Source: Streptomyces lichenis (lineage in GTDB: Bacteria > Actinomycetota > Actinomycetes > Streptomycetales > Streptomycetaceae). From it: a stretch of DNA of 64,000 nt. Positions 8,508-18,100 of the stretch are shown here, piece after piece (within the stretch, counting starts at the first letter, position 1; the number at the start of each line of letters is the position of its first letter). The stretch lies in the NCBI RefSeq assembly GCF_023218175.1, contig NZ_JALPTH010000007.1:124001-188000 (forward strand), read 5' to 3'. Position numbers and translations under genes: made by a program. The notes below the pieces were generated by a model. The model had not been told where the DNA came from. It ran no database searches and saw only the letters and a list, made by a program, of their open reading frames with translations.

Positions 8508-10472
8508 ATGCCCACACCGCGGGAACCGTCGCCGAAGGTCCCCACCGCCCCCGCCGGTCAGCGCCCGGGCATCGAGGAGGCGGAAGCCGTCCTCGTCGAG
8601 CACTACGGGCGGCTGGTCCGCCTCGCCCACCTGGTCCTGCCCCCGGCCCTCGGCCGCCACCGCCGGGTGGTGGCCGCGCACGCCGTCGTCCAGGACGCGC
8701 TGCCGCACACCCCGGGCCCGGCCCGTGCGCAGGGAGAGGGGGAGCGGAGCGACGGATACGTCTGGGTACGGGAACGGGTGCTGCGCGCCGCCCTCCGCCA
8801 TGAGCGCCGCACCCGGCGCGCCCGCCCGTACCCCCCGCGGCTGCCGCTCGTCCTCGGACTGCGCCTCTCCCCGCACACCGGTGGCGCCGGAGAGCTCGCC
8901 CTCGGCCGGGCGCTGGCCCAGGTGCCCGCCGCCGCGCGGGCCGCGCTGGCCCTGCGGCTGCTGGAAGGGCTGGCCGAGCCGGAGACCGCCGCGGTGCTGT
9001 CGGCGGCCGGCGTGGCGGACCCGGACGCCGCGATCACCGCGGCCGGCCGGCTGCCCGGGCTGTCCGACGGCTCCGCCCGCGCCCTGCTGGACGCCGAGGA
9101 GTTCGACCCCAACCGGGTGCGGCTGCACCCCACCGATCTGCTGCGCCGCCGCTACCGCGCCCGTACCGCCGCCACCGCGTTCGTCGCGGCCCTGCTCGCC
9201 GTCTCCGCCCTCACCGCGGTCCTGGCCTCGGCCGACCGGGACGGCCTGCCGGACGACGCCAAGCCCGCGGCCCCGGCACGGACGGCCGCAGCCACCTTCC
9301 TCACCGATCCCGGCACCCTGCGCACCACCCCGGCCGGCCGCTGGGCCGACACCACCCGGCTCGACTTCACCGCCTGGCCCGCCCGCGGCGGCCGGCGCGG
9401 CGACCAGGCACTGCTCGGCCGCGCTCTGAGCACCTGGGCCGACGGCCGCCGGGCCCGCACCCTCACCACCACCCCCGGCACCGCGGCCGCCCCGCCCACC
9501 GGCCCGGCCCAACTGCTGTTCGCCGCCGACGTGGACGGCACCGCCGTGGTCCTGCTGCACGACGCCGCCACCGACCGGGTCGCCCGCTACACGGAGGCGG
9601 CCGGAGCGGCCCGGCCCACCCTGGACATCGCCCGTGCCGACGACGCCTCGGTGACCACCGCCGCCGCCCTCGTCCTCACCCGGACCCCGACCGCCGTCCG
9701 CTACCTCCTCGCCCCCTGGATCGCCCAGTCCGGCACCCGCGACCTGCTGCGCCCCGCCGAGGCGACCCGCCCGTTCACCGCCGCCGACGGTGTCACCCCG
9801 CCGCTGCCCGTGCCCGCCGCGCAAGGACCGTGCACCTCCTGGCCGGTGCTCAGCCTGCGCTCCTCCGCGCAGATCGTGGAGCGGCACGCCTTCCTGGTCA
9901 CCGACCTCGGCGAGCCGTCCCCGGCCCATCTGACCCACACCCCGCCACCCGGCGGCGGTGCTCCCTCCCGCCAGCCGCGCGAGGCGGTCGGCCGCTCGGC
10001 CCTGGACAGCTGGGCGCGCAGCGCATGCCTCCTCGCCGACCTGCGCGGGGACGGGGTGCGCGCCGTCAACGACTGGGTGTACGCGCGCCAGACGCTGCCC
10101 GACCGGGCGGGCGCCGCCGCCTGGGTGTGCACCCGGGCCGACACCTGGAGCGGGCCGGGCAGTGTCCGGGTGCAGTTCCAGCCGCCCGCCGCCGGCCGCC
10201 CGCGCCCCGGCACCGTGGTGGCCGAGCGGCGGTCCACCGCCGCCTGCAGCCGGTTCGGCCAGCATGTGGTGGCCGGGACCCGCTGGCGTTCGCCGCGCGG
10301 CCCCTGGTACGCGCTGGCCGCGGGCAGCCGCCATATCGCCCGGATCCGCCTCTCCGGCGGTGTCTCCGCCGAGGCGCGCGGCCCGGTCGCGGCGGTCCGG
10401 GCGGCCCCGGGCGCACCGGTCCGGGTCACCGGCTACCAGTCGGACGGCACCCCCCTGGCCCCGCTCGGCTGA
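8508..10472 (+). CDS. Membrane-anchored protein with sigma-70-like N-terminal region and large extracytoplasmic domain
   Basis: No named function is recognised for this 654-residue protein. The N-terminal 210 residues resemble an ECF sigma factor: a region-2-like stretch (HYGRLVRLAHLVLP, then HAVVQDALP) and a region-4-like stretch (ALAQVPAAARAALALRLLEGL). The tryptophans and promoter-recognition helix expected of region 4 are poorly kept. A single membrane helix spans about residues 218-240, followed by an Ala/Pro linker and roughly 400 residues predicted outside the cell, with several cysteines. ECF groups with a C-terminal membrane extension are known in Actinobacteria. The start at 8508 is supported by GAGG a few bases upstream; a GTG at 8466 is possible. 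Confidence 0.8.
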   Translation: MPTPREPSPKVPTAPAGQRPGIEEAEAVLVEHYGRLVRLAHLVLPPALGRHRRVVAAHAVVQDALPHTPGPARAQGEGERSDGYVWVRERVLRAALRHERRTRRARPYPPRLPLVLGLRLSPHTGGAGELALGRALAQVPAAARAALALRLLEGLAEPETAAVLSAAGVADPDAAITAAGRLPGLSDGSARALLDAEEFDPNRVRLHPTDLLRRRYRARTAATAFVAALLAVSALTAVLASADRDGLPDDAKPAAPARTAAATFLTDPGTLRTTPAGRWADTTRLDFTAWPARGGRRGDQALLGRALSTWADGRRARTLTTTPGTAAAPPTGPAQLLFAADVDGTAVVLLHDAATDRVARYTEAAGAARPTLDIARADDASVTTAAALVLTRTPTAVRYLLAPWIAQSGTRDLLRPAEATRPFTAADGVTPPLPVPAAQGPCTSWPVLSLRSSAQIVERHAFLVTDLGEPSPAHLTHTPPPGGGAPSRQPREAVGRSALDSWARSACLLADLRGDGVRAVNDWVYARQTLPDRAGAAAWVCTRADTWSGPGSVRVQFQPPAAGRPRPGTVVAERRSTAACSRFGQHVVAGTRWRSPRGPWYALAAGSRHIARIRLSGGVSAEARGPVAAVRAAPGAPVRVTGYQSDGTPLAPLG

Positions 10473-10505
10473 CCTCGGTCGCGGACGGGCCCGGAAACGC
10501 GGACC

Positions 10506-10537
10506 GGGGCGGACGGGAGCCGTCTCCCGTCCGCCCC
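10506..10537. terminator. Bidirectional terminator between convergent genes
   Basis: A perfect 14-bp stem (10506-10519 and 10524-10537) with the 4-nt loop CCGT lies between the stops at 10472 and 10554. It can serve both strands. Confidence 0.88.
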
Positions 10538-10553
10538 GACGTCCCGAGGGCTC

Positions 10554-10976
10554 TCAGCCCACCTGGTCGCTGTCCTTCATCGAGCCCCAGCCGTGCCAGC
10601 GCTCCACCTCGATCCACGCGCTGACCCGGCCGCGGTCCCGCCGCGGGTACTCCTTGCCGCTGTACTGCCGGGCCAGCCGGTCGATGTCCACCAGCCCCTC
10701 GTCCTCACGCAGCTCCACGACCCGGCCGATCAGGCTCACATGGGTGTACCAGGAGTCCTCGTTCAGCACGGTGAGCGTCACCCGCGGGTCCCTGCGGACA
10801 TGGTCCAGCCGCTTGCGCCCCTCGTCCATGTTGACCAGCACCCGGCCGTCGTCCTCCCACAGGTACCAGGTGGCCGTGGAGACCGGCTGGCCGTCCGACC
10901 GCAGCGTGGAGAGCACGGCCGGGTTCGGCTTGCGCAGCAGGGCGACGGCCTCCTCGGGCAGCGGGGGCTTGGACAT
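10554..10976 (-). CDS. PPOX-class flavin/F420-dependent protein
   Basis: This 140-residue protein has the split-barrel fold of the pyridoxamine-phosphate-oxidase-like family, which uses FMN or F420 in redox reactions. Typical features are the N-terminal NPAVLSTLRSDGQPVSTATWYLWEDDGRVLVNM-type strand pattern, RRDPRVTLTVL, and the C-terminal region ending WGSM. The length matches the actinobacterial PPOX class. AGGAGGA lies 3-9 bases before the ATG, so the start is secure. Its upstream region (10977-11127) contains three GTTTCCC heptamers. The substrate is unknown. Confidence 0.92.
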   Translation of the reverse strand: MSKPPLPEEAVALLRKPNPAVLSTLRSDGQPVSTATWYLWEDDGRVLVNMDEGRKRLDHVRRDPRVTLTVLNEDSWYTHVSLIGRVVELREDEGLVDIDRLARQYSGKEYPRRDRGRVSAWIEVERWHGWGSMKDSDQVG

Positions 10977-11082
10977 GCTGTTCCTCCTCGGTCGATCCGG
11001 TCCGGCCGTCCTGCCGGAACCGTTCGCAGCCTACGCCCGGAGCCCCGCCGGCCGGCGGCGGCCGCGCGCGTGCCACCGGGCC

Positions 11083-11123
11083 GTTTCCCTCGCCGTTTCC
11101 CGTGATTCCTGACAGGGTTTCCC
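11083..11123. repeat. Array of three GTTTCCC heptamers upstream of the PPOX gene
   Basis: GTTTCCC occurs on the plus strand at 11083, 11095 and 11117 (spacings 12 and 22 bp). The array sits upstream of the minus-strand PPOX gene and immediately 3' of the DUF4230 gene. It mirrors the array at 8349-8407. Confidence 0.55.
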
Positions 11124-11127
11124 GGGC

Positions 11128-11805
11128 TCAGGCGTACACCACCGTCACCTGCTCGAAGCCGAGCGAACCCAGCAGCCCCTTGAGCATCGTGGTGGTGTTC
11201 CGTTCGGCGCGTGCGGTCAGCCCGCTCTCCGCCGCCGCCTCCCCGATGTGCTTGGCCGCCAGCCGCTGCACCGCGCGCTCGTCGTTCGGGTTGTCGGAGA
11301 AGATGTCGCCGAGCCGGTCCAGCAGCCCGCGCTGCTTGGACACCGCGTAGGACCGCTCCGGGTCCAGGGCGGGCGAGCCCAGCACGGCGCGCGGCAACCG
11401 GATCGAGGCGGAGGTCCGCTCCTCGTTCACCGTCACGTCCTTGGGCCCGGTCTTGCCCAGGTCCACATAGGCGCCCACGGTGCCGGCCCCCACGTACAGG
11501 GTGCGGGTGCCCCGGACGGCGTCCGGGAGGAACTTCGCGTCCTTCTCCAGGTCCACCACGATCTGGTAGGAGCCGGCGGCCCCCTCGTAGCGGCTGAGGT
11601 CCTGGATCGACTGGAGCAGCGCGGGCCCGGACCGGTCCCGGGTCTCCTCGCCCAGCAGATCGTCCCAGCCGGGGATGAGATCGAACCGCGCGGCGACGGT
11701 GAACAGCACCACCAGCACCAGCAGGCCCGCGGGAACGGTGAACCACCACGGGGTTCTGCGGCGCGCGGGCTCGGCGCGCGGGAGCTTTTCGTCGGAGGTC
11801 TCCAC
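11128..11805 (-). CDS. DUF4230-family membrane-anchored protein
   Basis: This 225-residue protein has a charged N-terminus, one membrane helix at about residues 18-40 (WWFTVPAGLLVLVVLFTVAA) and an extracytoplasmic DUF4230-like domain. That domain contains SIQDLSRYEGAAGSYQIVVD, KFLPDAVRGTRTLYVGAGTV and the C-terminal LGFEQVTVVY strand. The family is widespread in Actinobacteria and Firmicutes and has no established function. The GTG at 11805 is taken as the start because the reading frame further upstream covers the divergent protease promoter. It ends just before the GTTTCCC array. Confidence 0.88.
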   Translation of the reverse strand: METSDEKLPRAEPARRRTPWWFTVPAGLLVLVVLFTVAARFDLIPGWDDLLGEETRDRSGPALLQSIQDLSRYEGAAGSYQIVVDLEKDAKFLPDAVRGTRTLYVGAGTVGAYVDLGKTGPKDVTVNEERTSASIRLPRAVLGSPALDPERSYAVSKQRGLLDRLGDIFSDNPNDERAVQRLAAKHIGEAAAESGLTARAERNTTTMLKGLLGSLGFEQVTVVYA

Positions 11806-11949
11806 GCGTACCTGATGCCCCCGCCGGACGGGAAAACTCCCGTGCCCCGCACGCCCGTTCACCACCGCACCACGGCTGAACCACTCCGCCCGCCCGTACG
11901 TATGGAGATGGGACCCGCCCTGGACCAACGGACCGCTTGGGAGCTCACC

Positions 11950-13341
11950 ATGAGGCACGCACGGCGCACACTCCGACGGGCCATCCGGTCGGCGGCCGTC
12001 GGAGGGCTGCTCTGCGGGGCGCTGATGGTGTCGGACGCCATGGCCGGCGAACCCGGCGGATCGGACGCGGCGGTGCCCCGCGCGCCCGGTGAGGTGGTGG
12101 CCGACACGATGCGGCGGCTCGGCCCGGCCCGGACGGCGGGTGGCTGGACCGGGCGGGACGGCAGACCGGTGGTCGCGGTGACGGACCAGGAGGCCGCCGC
12201 CGAGGTCCGCCGCGCCGGAGCCAGGGCCGAGGTCAAGCGGCACAGCCTGCGGGAGCTGCGCGCCGCCGCCGAGGCGCTCGGACGGGCGCCTCGGATCACC
12301 GGCACCGCCTGGTCGCTGGACTACGCGGCCAACCAGGTGACCGTGTACGCCGATCGCACCGTCTCGGCCGCCGACTGGGACCGGATGTCGGACACCGCCC
12401 GGCGGGCCGGCGAGGCCGTGCGGATGCGGCGGACCGCGGGGGAGTTCACCCTCCGGCTGGACGGCGGAGCCCCGATGCTGGGCCGCACCGGGCGCTGCTC
12501 GGCCGGGTTCAACGTCACCGACGGACGGGACAACTTCGTGCTGACCGCGGGGCACTGCGGCGCGGTCGGCACCCCCTGGTTCCGCGCGGTCCGCGGCACC
12601 GGCCGCCCGCTGGGCACCACCGTCGCCGGAACCTTCCCCGGGGCGGACTTCGCCCTGGTCCGGTACGAGGACCCGGCCGCCTTCGACGGCACCAACGCCG
12701 TGGAGGTCGGTCAGGGCCGCACCGTCGCCGTGGTGGGCGCCGCCGATCCGGTCGTCGGGCAGCGGGTGTTCCGCAGCGGCAGCACCACCGGGCTGCGCAA
12801 CGGCCGGGTGACCGCGCTCGGTGCCACGGTCAACTACCGGGAGGGCACGGTGACCGGTCTGATCCAGACCACCGTCTGCGCCGAGTCCGGGGACAGCGGC
12901 GGTCCGCTGCTCGCCCAGGGCGTCGCGCTCGGGATCACCTCGGGAGGCAACGGGGACTGCGCCCAGGGCGGTGTGACGTTCTTTCAGCCGGTGACCAGCG
13001 CCCTGTCCCGGCTGGGGGTGCGGATCATCGACGGCCGGCTGCCGCCCGGCACGCCCCCGTCCACCTCACCGGCTCCCACCTCGTCCCCGACCGCCGTCCC
13101 GTCCCGGGACCCCTCCGCGCCCGCCGGGGGCGGCACCGGTGGCGGTGCGGCGGCCGGCGCTCCGCCGGAGGCCGGCCCGGCCCGTCCGGCGGTCACCTCG
13201 ATCGTGCAAACCCCCCTGCTGCTCACCGGCTTGGTGGTGATCGGGGTCAGTCTGATCGGGCTGGGAGCGGTCCGCTGGCTGCTCACCGAGCGCGCCGACC
13301 GCGACGAACTGCGCACCTCCTACGCCCAGAGCTGGGGCTGA
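11950..13341 (+). CDS. Secreted S1-family serine protease with C-terminal membrane anchor
   Basis: This 463-residue chymotrypsin-like protease has a signal peptide (about residues 1-32, cleavage near AMA) and a propeptide of streptogrisin type. The catalytic domain carries H202 in TAGHC, D233 in GADFALVR and S316 in GDSGGP. A Pro/Ser/Gly linker (about residues 362-425) leads to a membrane helix (LLLTGLVVIGVSLIGLGAVR) and a short charged tail ending SYAQSWG. Soluble streptogrisins lack this anchor, so the mature enzyme is probably held at the cell surface. The ATG at 11950 has GGGAG upstream. An earlier in-frame ATG near 11899 would hide the signal peptide. Confidence 0.93.
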   Translation: MRHARRTLRRAIRSAAVGGLLCGALMVSDAMAGEPGGSDAAVPRAPGEVVADTMRRLGPARTAGGWTGRDGRPVVAVTDQEAAAEVRRAGARAEVKRHSLRELRAAAEALGRAPRITGTAWSLDYAANQVTVYADRTVSAADWDRMSDTARRAGEAVRMRRTAGEFTLRLDGGAPMLGRTGRCSAGFNVTDGRDNFVLTAGHCGAVGTPWFRAVRGTGRPLGTTVAGTFPGADFALVRYEDPAAFDGTNAVEVGQGRTVAVVGAADPVVGQRVFRSGSTTGLRNGRVTALGATVNYREGTVTGLIQTTVCAESGDSGGPLLAQGVALGITSGGNGDCAQGGVTFFQPVTSALSRLGVRIIDGRLPPGTPPSTSPAPTSSPTAVPSRDPSAPAGGGTGGGAAAGAPPEAGPARPAVTSIVQTPLLLTGLVVIGVSLIGLGAVRWLLTERADRDELRTSYAQSWG

Positions 13342-13474
13342 GGGGCGAGGGGGAGACCGCACGGCTGGACGGGGTACACCGAAACAACCGCGCCGTGTCG
13401 CATAATCCGGTTATCGCCCCATGTGCTTACGTTTCCGGTGTAGCCCTTCCCCTTCCTCACCTGGGAGACAGCGC

Positions 13475-13879
13475 ATGCGTCAGTTCGTACGTACCTGGGG
13501 TGCCGGAATCGCCGCCGCCGCCGTGGTGGCGGGCTCGGTCGGCACGGCGGTCGCCGTCGCCTCGCCGGCCCCCGCGCAGCACCGTCCGGCCGCCGCGGCC
13601 CCCGCCTACTCGGCCAAGTCCTCCGCGAAGAGCGTGCGGGCCTGGCAGCAGTTCCGGGTCCGCGGCATCGCCAAGAACGTGCGCCCCGGCAGCCGGGTCA
13701 CCCTCCAGCAGAAGCTGGGCGAGCGCCGCTGGGTCACCCTGCCGGCGTCGATGAACACCAACTCCCGCTCGGCCTACAGCATGCGCGTGGTGCTCGGCAT
13801 GAAGGGCCACAACAAGCTGCGCCTGGTCGACAGCCGCCGCCGGGTCGTCTCCCCGGTGATCGACGTCTGGGTGCGCTGA
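13475..13879 (+). CDS. Small secreted protein, Ig-like beta-rich domain
   Basis: This 134-residue protein has a clear Sec signal peptide (GAGIAAAAVVAGSVGTAVAVASPAPAQ, so cleavage near residues 28-33). It continues as a basic beta-rich domain of about 80 residues (WQQFRVRGIAKNVRPGSRVTL, RRWVTLPASM, NKLRLVDSRRRVVSPVIDVWV). The pattern resembles actinobacterial Ig-like or surface beta-sandwich domains, but I recognise no named family. GGGAGA precedes the ATG by about 7 bases. A terminator follows at 13919. There are no cysteines and no anchor, so it is probably released. Confidence 0.85.
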   Translation: MRQFVRTWGAGIAAAAVVAGSVGTAVAVASPAPAQHRPAAAAPAYSAKSSAKSVRAWQQFRVRGIAKNVRPGSRVTLQQKLGERRWVTLPASMNTNSRSAYSMRVVLGMKGHNKLRLVDSRRRVVSPVIDVWVR

Positions 13880-13918
13880 CCCCGGACACCGGCCCGGCGC
13901 ACACCCCGCCCGGCACAC

Positions 13919-13963
13919 ACGACGGACGCCTCCACCGGCTCGACCGGGGGAGGCGTCCGTCGT
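13919..13963. terminator. Bidirectional terminator
   Basis: A perfect 15-bp stem (13919-13933 and 13949-13963, outer ACGACGG/CCGTCGT) lies between the convergent genes ending at 13879 and 14046. Confidence 0.88.
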
Positions 13964-14045
13964 GTTCCCGTTCCTGTTTCCGTCTCCGCGGCCGTCTCCG
14001 GCCGGATCCGCCGTGCACCCGTGCGCCCGTGCACAGGGGCGCGGA

Positions 14046-14417
14046 TCAGCTGTTGGCGATCTCCTCCACGGTCCGCGCCACCGTGTCCCGTGTCACCTCC
14101 AGGGTGTCGCGGGACGCCTCGCGGGCCCGGCGCAGCCGGACCTGGCCGTAACGGAACAGCGCGGTGGCGCCGGTGGCGTACGCCAGGGTCAGCGCCCCCG
14201 CCGCCAGCTCCGGCGACCACGCCTTGGCCAGCCGCTGCTGGACGGCCGAGTGCGCGGTCAGCGCCGCCAGCAGCCCGCAGGCGCCTCCGGCCGCGATGGC
14301 CGACAGCCCCCCGCGGGTCTCCTCGACGGCCTCCGCCACCGTCTCACCCAACTCCTCACGTGCGCTCATCGCTTCCTCGACCACCACGGCCACCACATCC
14401 TGGGCTGAATCCGGCAT
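14046..14417 (-). CDS. Small membrane protein, possibly holin-X/DUF1469-like
   Basis: This 123-residue protein has an acidic amphipathic N-terminus (VVVEEAMSAREELGETVAEAVEE), then two hydrophobic segments (GLSAIAAGGACGLLAALTA and AAGALTLAYATGATALFRYG). It ends in a charged helical tail (RLRRAREASRDTLEVTRDTV). The architecture resembles the actinobacterial Phage_holin_3_6 group, but no catalytic or diagnostic residues confirm it. It stands alone, convergent with the secreted-protein gene. No strong ribosome site is visible. Confidence 0.78.
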   Translation of the reverse strand: MPDSAQDVVAVVVEEAMSAREELGETVAEAVEETRGGLSAIAAGGACGLLAALTAHSAVQQRLAKAWSPELAAGALTLAYATGATALFRYGQVRLRRAREASRDTLEVTRDTVARTVEEIANS

Positions 14418-14634
14418 GCTGCCCGCCTACCCGCCGTACCGCCGCTCATACGGGGCCGCGCATGCGGGACCGCACACCCGCGCGGGGGTTGCCCATGGTC
14501 GGGGGAAACCGCAGCTCACAGGGTGTTTCCCAAGCCAGTCGCGGAAGGGCGACGGGCAACCCGTCGATCCTGCCCCGGGGTCTGGGCACGCTGAAGCCGT
14601 CAACTCCGGCACCACTGCCCACAAGGGGAGAACC

Positions 14635-15003
14635 ATGCGTTCCCAGCTCCTGCGCGGCCTCGCCGCCTTCGCCACCGCCACCGCCGCCGTCCTCACCCTC
14701 AACGCACCCGCCGAGGCGCGGCCGGCCGCCGACTGGGCGGGCTGCCCCTCCGGCGCGGTGTGCGTCTACCCCGAGAACCAGAACCCCGCGGTCCGGCCGA
14801 CCCACGTCTTCTACCGGTACGGCGCCCACAACCTCAGCAACCAGTTCGGCAACCACTGGGTGCTGAACAACCAGACCGGTGGGGCGACCGCCAACCTGTG
14901 CACCCAGCTCAACGGCGGTGGCTGCGGCAATCCGATCGCCGCCCAGGCCGGCGTCTACGCCAATCTGACGCCGATCAACTCCCTCCGGCTCAACCGTCCC
15001 TGA
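14635..15003 (+). CDS. Secreted Cys-rich protein, peptidase-inhibitor I36-like
   Basis: This 122-residue protein has a signal peptide (about residues 1-30, GLAAFATATAAVLTLNAPAEA). The mature part of about 90 residues opens with GCPSGAVCVYPENQNP and has four cysteines in all. The pattern matches the small secreted streptomycete proteins annotated as peptidase inhibitor family I36 (metalloprotease inhibitor fold). Inhibition itself is inferred. AAGGGGAG lies 4-11 bases before the ATG. A strong terminator follows. The inverted pair GGGAAAC/GTTTCCC at 14503-14531 lies upstream. Confidence 0.85.
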   Translation: MRSQLLRGLAAFATATAAVLTLNAPAEARPAADWAGCPSGAVCVYPENQNPAVRPTHVFYRYGAHNLSNQFGNHWVLNNQTGGATANLCTQLNGGGCGNPIAAQAGVYANLTPINSLRLNRP

Positions 15004-15019
15004 TCTCCCGTCAAGCCAC

Positions 15020-15043
15020 CGGGGTCGCCGATCGGCGACCCCG
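15020..15043. terminator. Terminator hairpin
   Basis: A perfect 24-nt palindrome with 10-bp arms (CGGGGTCGCC and its complement) around GATC begins 17 bp after the stop at 15003. Confidence 0.85.
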
Positions 15044-15166
15044 ATGGCGTGTTCTCGCCACAGTGGGTGAGAGGTGGCCCCCATGTCCGTCACTCAGGGT
15101 AACGTCTGCCGTGTCGCTTCTGTTACCGAGCGCTCACGGAGCGCACGCGAAGCCCTGGGGGACGCC

Positions 15167-18100
15167 ATGGGGGAGCACCAGCAGTACCGAGCACGGCGGG
15201 TCCCGGCCGCACCGGCCGGCGCCTCGCCGGGGGACTTTCCGGCCGAGCTGCGCCGGCTGCGGATGCGGCGCGGGCTGTCACTGTCCGACCTCGCCCGCCG
15301 CACGACTACAGCAAGGGCTATCTCAGCAAGATCGAGACCGGCGCCAAACCGGTGACCGACGAGGTGGCCCGGAGCTGCGACGACGCACTGCGCGCCCACG
15401 GCAGACTGCTGCGGCTCGTCCCGGCGGCACGCGTCCCGTCCGACGGGCCATCGCCGGCGCCCGGGTCCGGCGCCCCCGAGGACACCGGCTGCCCCTACCG
15501 CGGGCTGCGGCCCTTCACCGCGGGGGAGTCCGGCTGGTTCTTCGGCCGCGAGCAGGCCACCAGCGCACTGGTCGAGCGGGTCTTCGAGCGGATCGGCGGC
15601 GGACCGCTGCTGCTGGTCGCCCCGTCCGGCGCGGGCAAGTCCTCACTGCTCAGCGCCGGTCTGCTGCCGACCCTGCGGCGGCCCGGCGGCTTCCCCATGC
15701 CGGGCGCGGACCGCTGGCCGGTGGTGGTGTGCACCCCCACCGCCCGGCCCCTGGAAGAACTGCTGGAGCGCACGGCCCAGGCGCTGGGCACCGACATCGG
15801 GGTCACCGCCGCCCGGTTGAGGGACCACCCCGCCGCCCTGTCCCAGGCCCTCCGCCGGCTCACCGACTCGTATCTCACCGACTCCGGTCCCACCGATTCC
15901 GGTGTCCCCGGCGCACCGGACCGGGGCCAAGGCCCGCACCGGGCGACGACCTCCCGGGGGCGCCGCCGCCCACCCGTCCACCCGGTGCTGATCGTGGACC
16001 AGTTCGAGGAGCTCTTCACCCTCTGTCCCGACGAGGCCGAGCGGCGCACCTACGCCCGGGTGCTGAGCGCCTTGGCCACCACCGCCACAGAGGGATCGGT
16101 CGGGGCGGACGCGGCCGAGGAGAGCGCTGCCGAGGGCGGGCCCCGGCCCGCCATCGTGGTGCTCGGCGTCCGGGCGGACTTCATCGGCCGGTGCCTGGGT
16201 CTGCCGGAGCTCGCCCCGGCCCTCACCGACGGGTTGTTCGCGCTGGCCCCGATGACCGGCACCGAGCTGCGGGAGGCCATCACCCGCCCCGCCCGGCTGG
16301 CCGGCCTCCGGCTCGAAGCCGGCCTGGAGCAACTCCTGCTGCGCGACGCGGGGCTGGGCACCACCACCCCGCACCGGACCGCCGCCCCCGCCCCCGCCGG
16401 GGCGCTCCCCCTGCTGTCCCACGCCCTGATGGCCACCTGGCGGCAGCGGGAGGGGACCATGCTGACCGTCATCGGATACGAGCGGACCGGGGGCATCCAG
16501 GGCGCGGTCGCCCGCACCGCCGAGGAGGCCTTCGCCACCCTCTACCCCGACGAGCAGCGCACCGCCCGGCGCCTGCTGCCCCGGTTGGCGCATCTCACCG
16601 ACGGCGAGGGCGCCAGCCGCCGGAGGGTGGAGCGCGCCGCGCTGGAGGACCGGCCCGCGGCGGCCGCCGTCCTCGACCGCTTCGCCCGCGCCCGTCTCGT
16701 CACCGTCGACCGGGACACCGTCGAGCTCACCCATGAGGCGCTGCTGCACGCATGGCCCCGGCTGCGCGGCTGGCTCGCCGCCGACCGCGCGGGACTCCTG
16801 ATCCACCAGCAGCTGGCCCAGGCCGCCGCCGAATGGGAGCACGAGGACCGCGACCCCTCGCTGCTCTACCGCGGCAGCCGGCTGGAGACCGCCCGCACCT
16901 GGGCCGCCGACCCCGGCGCCACCGGCCGGCTGGGTCCGGTGGAGGCCGACTTCCTCACCGCCGGGCAGCTGGAAGAGGACCGCCGTCTGCGGCAGGCCCG
17001 GCGCCACACCTGGCTGCGGCGCGGGCTGCTGGCCACCTTGGTCGTCCTGCTGGCCGTCGCCCTGGCCGCCGGCACGGCCGCCCAGCGGCAGCGCTCCGAC
17101 GCCCTGCACCAAGAGCGGACCGCCCGCTCCCGCGCCCTCGCCCTGGAGTCGGCCGCGCTGGCCGCCGGCCGCCCCGAGGCGTCCATGCTGCTCGCCGCGG
17201 CCGCCTATCGCGCCGCCGGCACCCCGGAGGCACTGGGCGCGCTGCTCAGCACCCAGTCGCAGCCCTTCTCCGCCCGCCTCGCCGGCCATCGCGGCCCGGT
17301 CAACGCGGTCGCCCTGAGCCCCGACGGCAGCCTGCTGGCCACCGCCTCCTCGGACGGCACGGTGCGGCTGTGGCGCACCACCGAACACCGGCCCGCCGCG
17401 GTGCTGCCGGTGCCGGGCCGGGTCCGGGCCGTCGCCTTCAGCGCCGACGGCCGCCTGCTCGCCACCACCTCCACCCGGGGACCGGTCCGGCTGTGGGATA
17501 CGGCCCGCCGCCGCACGGCGGGCGTCCTGCCGGCCACCACCGCCACCCGCGCCCTCGCCTTCGACCCGCTCGGCCGCACCCTGGCCACCGCGGGCGCGGA
17601 CGGCCGCATCCGGATCTGGCCCGCGCGCGGCGGTCCCCGCCCCCAGGCCGTGCTCACCGGCCACACCGGTGAGGTCAACGCCCTCGCCTACGGGCCCGAC
17701 GGCCTCCACCTCGCCTCCGCCGGGGCCGATCACACCGTCCGCCTCTGGGACACGGCCCTGGGCCGCCCGCGCGCGGTGCTGCACGGCCACACCGACACCG
17801 TGCTGGGACTGGCCCTCGCCCCGGACGGCCGTGCCCTCGCCAGTGGCGGCGCCGACCGCACCGTCCGCCTCTGGGACACCACCGACGGGCGGACGACCGC
17901 GGTGCTGACCGGCCACAGCGACGACGTCAACGCCCTGGCGTACACCCCGGACGGCACCACCGTGGTCAGCGCCGGCGGCGACGGCACCACCCGGCTGTGG
18001 GACGTCCGCACCGGCCGGACCACCGCCAGTCTGGCCGGGCACACCGACTATGTGCTGGGGGTCGCGGTCGACCCGCGCGGCGGCTTCCTGGTGACGGCCG

